A program made the translations under genes and the position numbers. Below, in pieces: positions 8,215 to 10,345 of a DNA stretch of 10,345 nt. The first letter of the stretch is position 1, and the number at the start of each line of letters is the position of its first letter. The stretch is from Larix sibirica (taxonomy: Eukaryota > Streptophyta > Pinopsida > Pinales > Pinaceae). The notes under the pieces are model-generated. The model searched no databases. It had not been told where the DNA came from and saw only the letters and a list, made by a program, of their open reading frames with translations. The stretch covers positions 11,983 through 22,327 of the forward strand of contig NWUY0300010195.1 of the NCBI GenBank assembly GCA_004151065.3, given 5' to 3'.

Positions 8215-8450
8215 GTATATACACATCCATTGTATTTCAAGTAATATATTCATAGTTATAATAAATGATAGTATTTATATCCATTAGGGAATTATATGGA
8301 TTTGTCCTTGTTATAATCGATGCTTAATTCAAGTAACTTATTCGATTAATTAATCTTTAAAAGGTTAAATATTAAATATTGCACCCTAAACCTATCCCTT
8401 GAATTACAAAAGATGATAAAGATTGTTAAATGTGTGCTTTGAAAGAAGTT
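8215..8450. other. A+T-rich flank upstream of LINE ORF1
   Basis: In the LINE's direction this would be 5'UTR or flanking DNA. It is A+T-rich with no coding frame, no G+C-rich promoter-like stretch and no recognisable element end, so the LINE's 5' boundary cannot be set. Confidence 0.5.
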
Positions 8451-8470
8451 GTGTGAGAACTACTGGTGGA

Positions 8471-8632
8471 GGTATGGCACATATGCTTCAATGGTGCATA
8501 TGATAGGTATGTCAAAGAGTATGCCACACACACGTATGTTTGCATTCAATGGGTGCATAATACCTCCCAACACACTGTGTACATGATGTTGCACCACAAA
8601 GATTAGGAAACATGCAACTTCATGCTATCATC
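8471..8632 (+). repeat. Repeat copy 2, with internal sub-repeat
   Basis: Positions 8519-8632 match copy 1 (5968-6084), sharing gcataatacctccc, gtacatgatgttg and ggaaacatgcaactt with one or two differences each. Copy 2 also carries an internal diverged duplication: 8471-8510 (ggtatggcacatatgcttcaatggtgcata and on) resembles 8519-8563. It contains no coding sequence. It lies upstream of the LINE 5' end and in direct orientation to copy 1. Confidence 0.7.
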
Positions 8633-8859
8633 ACACCTAAATTACAATGGTAAAATTGACAACCTTTAATAAGGTGGAAAAAATTGTGAATTATTTATGG
8701 TAGTAATATAATTTCTTTGTACTTATAAATAACATAGAACAAAGATATCTCGGTTTCATTGCTACTGAGCATGTATGGGTCTTTCGTAGAGAAATATTAT
8801 AAATACATATTTTCTCACGAGTTTGAATAATCCACTCGGGACTCCTTATTGCTTTAGGT
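8633..8859. other. Spacer, no gene seen
   Basis: A+T-rich sequence with no coding frame, repeat copy or recognisable regulatory element. Confidence 0.6.
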
Positions 8860-8961
8860 GATGCTCATAGGGGTGAAAACGTGGTATTGAAACCAATGAA
8901 ATGAATCATATAGCAATTGCCACTTCCAAGACTTGCACTTGATAATCGAGAGCCCTTGGGA

Positions 8962-9028
8962 AGGTCACCCATCCCAAGACTCCTTTGTCAATGAACCAAT
9001 GAGTTTTCCCCTATAGTCAAGCTCACTT
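8962..9028 (-). repeat. 5S-rRNA-like fragment (box C and box A like motifs)
   Basis: On the minus strand, ggatgggtgacct (8974-8962) is identical over 13 bases to the box C part of the plant 5S rRNA internal promoter. About 54 bases upstream, aagtgagcttg (9028-9018) resembles the box A segment AAGCGTGCTTG at 9 of 11 bases. In a real 5S gene these starts are 27 bases apart, so the arrangement is expanded and the piece is not a 5S gene. 5S-derived segments are known in plant Cassandra (TRIM) LTRs and in some other retrotransposon LTRs. This may be such an LTR relic. The 13-base identity is seen, the retrotransposon origin is inference. Confidence 0.5.
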
Positions 9029-10076
9029 GGATTGCTACCCCATTTGCAAAACCTCAATAAGTATTGTGTTTTATGAACTATTCATGTAGAGCTCCCTACT
9101 ATTTACTTGATTTGATGAATCACAAATTATATTTCATAATGTTGGATTGTGAAAGCCTCCCACATGCTTAAATAAAGAGAAGTGAGGCCCAAATGAATAT
9201 TTCATAGGGTGCAAATCTCCCAAAGGCTTTGAAAATATGGTAGCATGTTGAATGAGCTTGGCTATGGTAAAAACTCTATGATTACACATACCCAAGCTAG
9301 AAATGTGTGGAGATGGATGAAAGTCATGGTTACGAAGTTCAAGTATAAAAGTAGACGGATCCAATTTTTTGTCATTTTCAAAAAATTGAAAACAATAATA
9401 ATAAATTAAAACTAATTGGTACTCATAGCATCATGTGATGTTCACATGGGTGAAGAAATGGAATCAAACCCAAGATTTATGGAGCAATCAAAACCTTGAA
9501 GTACCAACCTTTTCTCAAATTTTTACACTTTTAACATGATGTTCACACTTATATTTGACCATTTTCGGAATTTATAAAAAAACCACGTTCACATGGATAA
9601 AGAAATGCAATCCATTTTAACCTTATATTTATAAATTAATTATCATCTTGGATTATAATTTTTTTTTACAATTTTTAACATTTTAGAAAAAGAATAAATT
9701 AATTAGTGGGCAAACTCAATAAATTTTGTAGTTAAAATTTTTTTCAAATTTGACAAAATTTTTACCTTAATTTATAGTTCCAATTGGTTGATAAAAACTT
9801 TAATATTGAAACTTTACTCTTAAATATTAGAGGTTTTGGGACATTTTAAGAAAATCTAAGTAAACATAAGTTTGAAAAAAGAATAAATCAATATTAAACT
9901 TTACCCCATAAAATATTAAATTTATAATTTTTTAACTTATTCCATTAAAAATTTAAAATGAATATAAAATAATTTCAATTTCACTTGTTTACTCATCCAT
10001 TTACTATTAATAAAGAATTTGGGTATTTCAATGTCTATCATAACATGTCATGAGCTAGATTTGAATGTGGGTGAGA
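9029..10076. other. Intergenic sequence with decayed repeats, no supported gene
   Basis: A 76-codon open frame on the minus strand (9364-9134) begins at an ATG-like alternative codon and shows no recognisable motif. It lies in the same stretch as the 5S-like fragment and could be part of one decayed element, so I do not call it a gene. From 9380 on the DNA is A+T-rich. Two copies of the dispersed motif (9437, 9587) and one hairpin (9362-9388) are the only structures seen. Confidence 0.5.
9362..9388. repeat. Perfect 10-bp inverted repeat (A/T-rich hairpin)
   Basis: Arms caattttttg (9362-9371) and caaaaaattg (9379-9388) pair perfectly around a 7-base loop. On the plus strand the right arm is A-rich, so it does not form a T-tailed terminator there. 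It is probably incidental in A+T-rich DNA. Confidence 0.6.
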
Positions 10077-10126
10077 AGTATCACAACCATTACAAATGAG
10101 TGGGAGTATCACAATCAATACTCCCA
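10077..10126. repeat. 17-bp direct repeat overlapping a 9-bp hairpin
   Basis: agtatcacaaccattac (10077-10093) and agtatcacaatcaatac (10105-10121) are direct copies with two differences, 28 bases apart. The second overlaps a perfect inverted repeat: tgggagtat (10101-10109) pairs with atactccca (10118-10126) around an 8-base loop. No gene context explains it. Confidence 0.7.
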
Positions 10127-10345
10127 ACTACCCAATGTTAACAAGTCCACTTCTTTACCACTACTTGATATAAAAATATTAAATATTAAATAACTTTGTT
10201 ATAATTTAATTTAAATAACAAAACTAACTTCAGGCTTGTGATAATTGACACTCGAATCCCCTTGCCGGTGACGGAAATTTTTTTGGTGAGGCACAATTCT
10301 ACCCCTTCTCATTATTGTTTTGGAATTTCGACAATCTGGGTCGTC
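10127..10345. other. Right-edge spacer, more mixed composition after 10226
   Basis: No gene is seen. The last ~120 bases (for example cactcgaatccccttgccgg, 10249-10268) are less A+T-rich than what precedes them and may be the beginning of another repeat or element cut by the window edge. Nothing in it could be identified. Confidence 0.4.

Larger units (their letters stand above)
8860..9613 (+). repeat. Three dispersed copies of a 'gttcacatgggtgaagaaatg' type motif
   Basis: Related ~27-35-base segments occur at 8860-8894 (atgctcataggggtgaaaac...ttgaaacc), 9437-9471 (gatgttcacatgggtgaa...aatcaaaccc) and 9587-9613 (gttcacatggataaagaaat...). The second and third copies are closest. The ends (ttgaaacc, tcaaaccc) look like the reverse complement of a tRNA B-box or T-loop, but no tRNA fold surrounds them. 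They may mark decayed copies of one larger dispersed element. Confidence 0.45.

Noticed and set aside
9134-9364. 76-codon minus-strand open frame as a small gene
   Set aside because: No motif, no convincing start context, and it lies next to a 5S-like repeat fragment. More likely part of a decayed element.
10246-10262. TCGAATCC string as a tRNA T-loop
   Set aside because: No acceptor, D or anticodon arm pairs around it, and the flanking bases do not form a T-stem.
1-10345. CRISPR array, bacterial operon or phage system
   Set aside because: No regularly spaced identical repeats with unique spacers, no bacterial-type gene density and no ribosome binding sites. The content is eukaryotic.

Overview
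This is a stretch of plant nuclear intergenic DNA with no intact gene. The signs are A+T-rich spacer, a decayed plant L1-type LINE whose ORF2 ends in a zf-RVT plus RNase H region, a small 5S-rRNA-like fragment, and many short degenerate repeats. The general look suits a large, slowly purged seed-plant genome, and a gymnosperm is a reasonable guess, but nothing here fixes the lineage. There is one ambiguous base, at 3267, inside a repeat.

Layout, left to right: 1-893 is A+T-rich spacer. 907-2287 is a distinctly more G+C-rich block bounded by a near-perfect 13-bp direct repeat (894-906 and 2288-2300). It holds a broken 355-codon reading frame (912-1976) followed by a 3'UTR-like tail with plant-type polyadenylation signals. 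This looks like a 5'-truncated retrocopy of an mRNA I cannot identify. 2301-3719 is A+T-rich and contains a composite array of 22-bp and about 46-bp repeat units (2945-3400).

3720-8194 is a dead LINE on the minus strand. Its ORF1 part (8194-6484) has a DUF4283-like start and a zinc knuckle. Its ORF2 part (5966-3720) has the second half of the reverse transcriptase, the zf-RVT region and RNase H. The endonuclease and the first half of the reverse transcriptase are missing. At that junction lie a repeat copy (5968-6084), a 30-bp tandem duplication and about 300 bp of unassigned DNA. A second copy of the same repeat (8519-8632) lies beyond the 5' end of the LINE in the same orientation, so the ORF1 half is bracketed by direct repeats.

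8640-10345 is spacer with relics: a minus-strand fragment resembling the internal control region of plant 5S rRNA genes (8962-9028), three dispersed copies of a roughly 27-35-bp motif, and small hairpins. There are no operons or working pathways. The LINE-type enzymes would be the natural machinery for making the 907-2287 retrocopy, but that link is inference and this copy itself is inactive.
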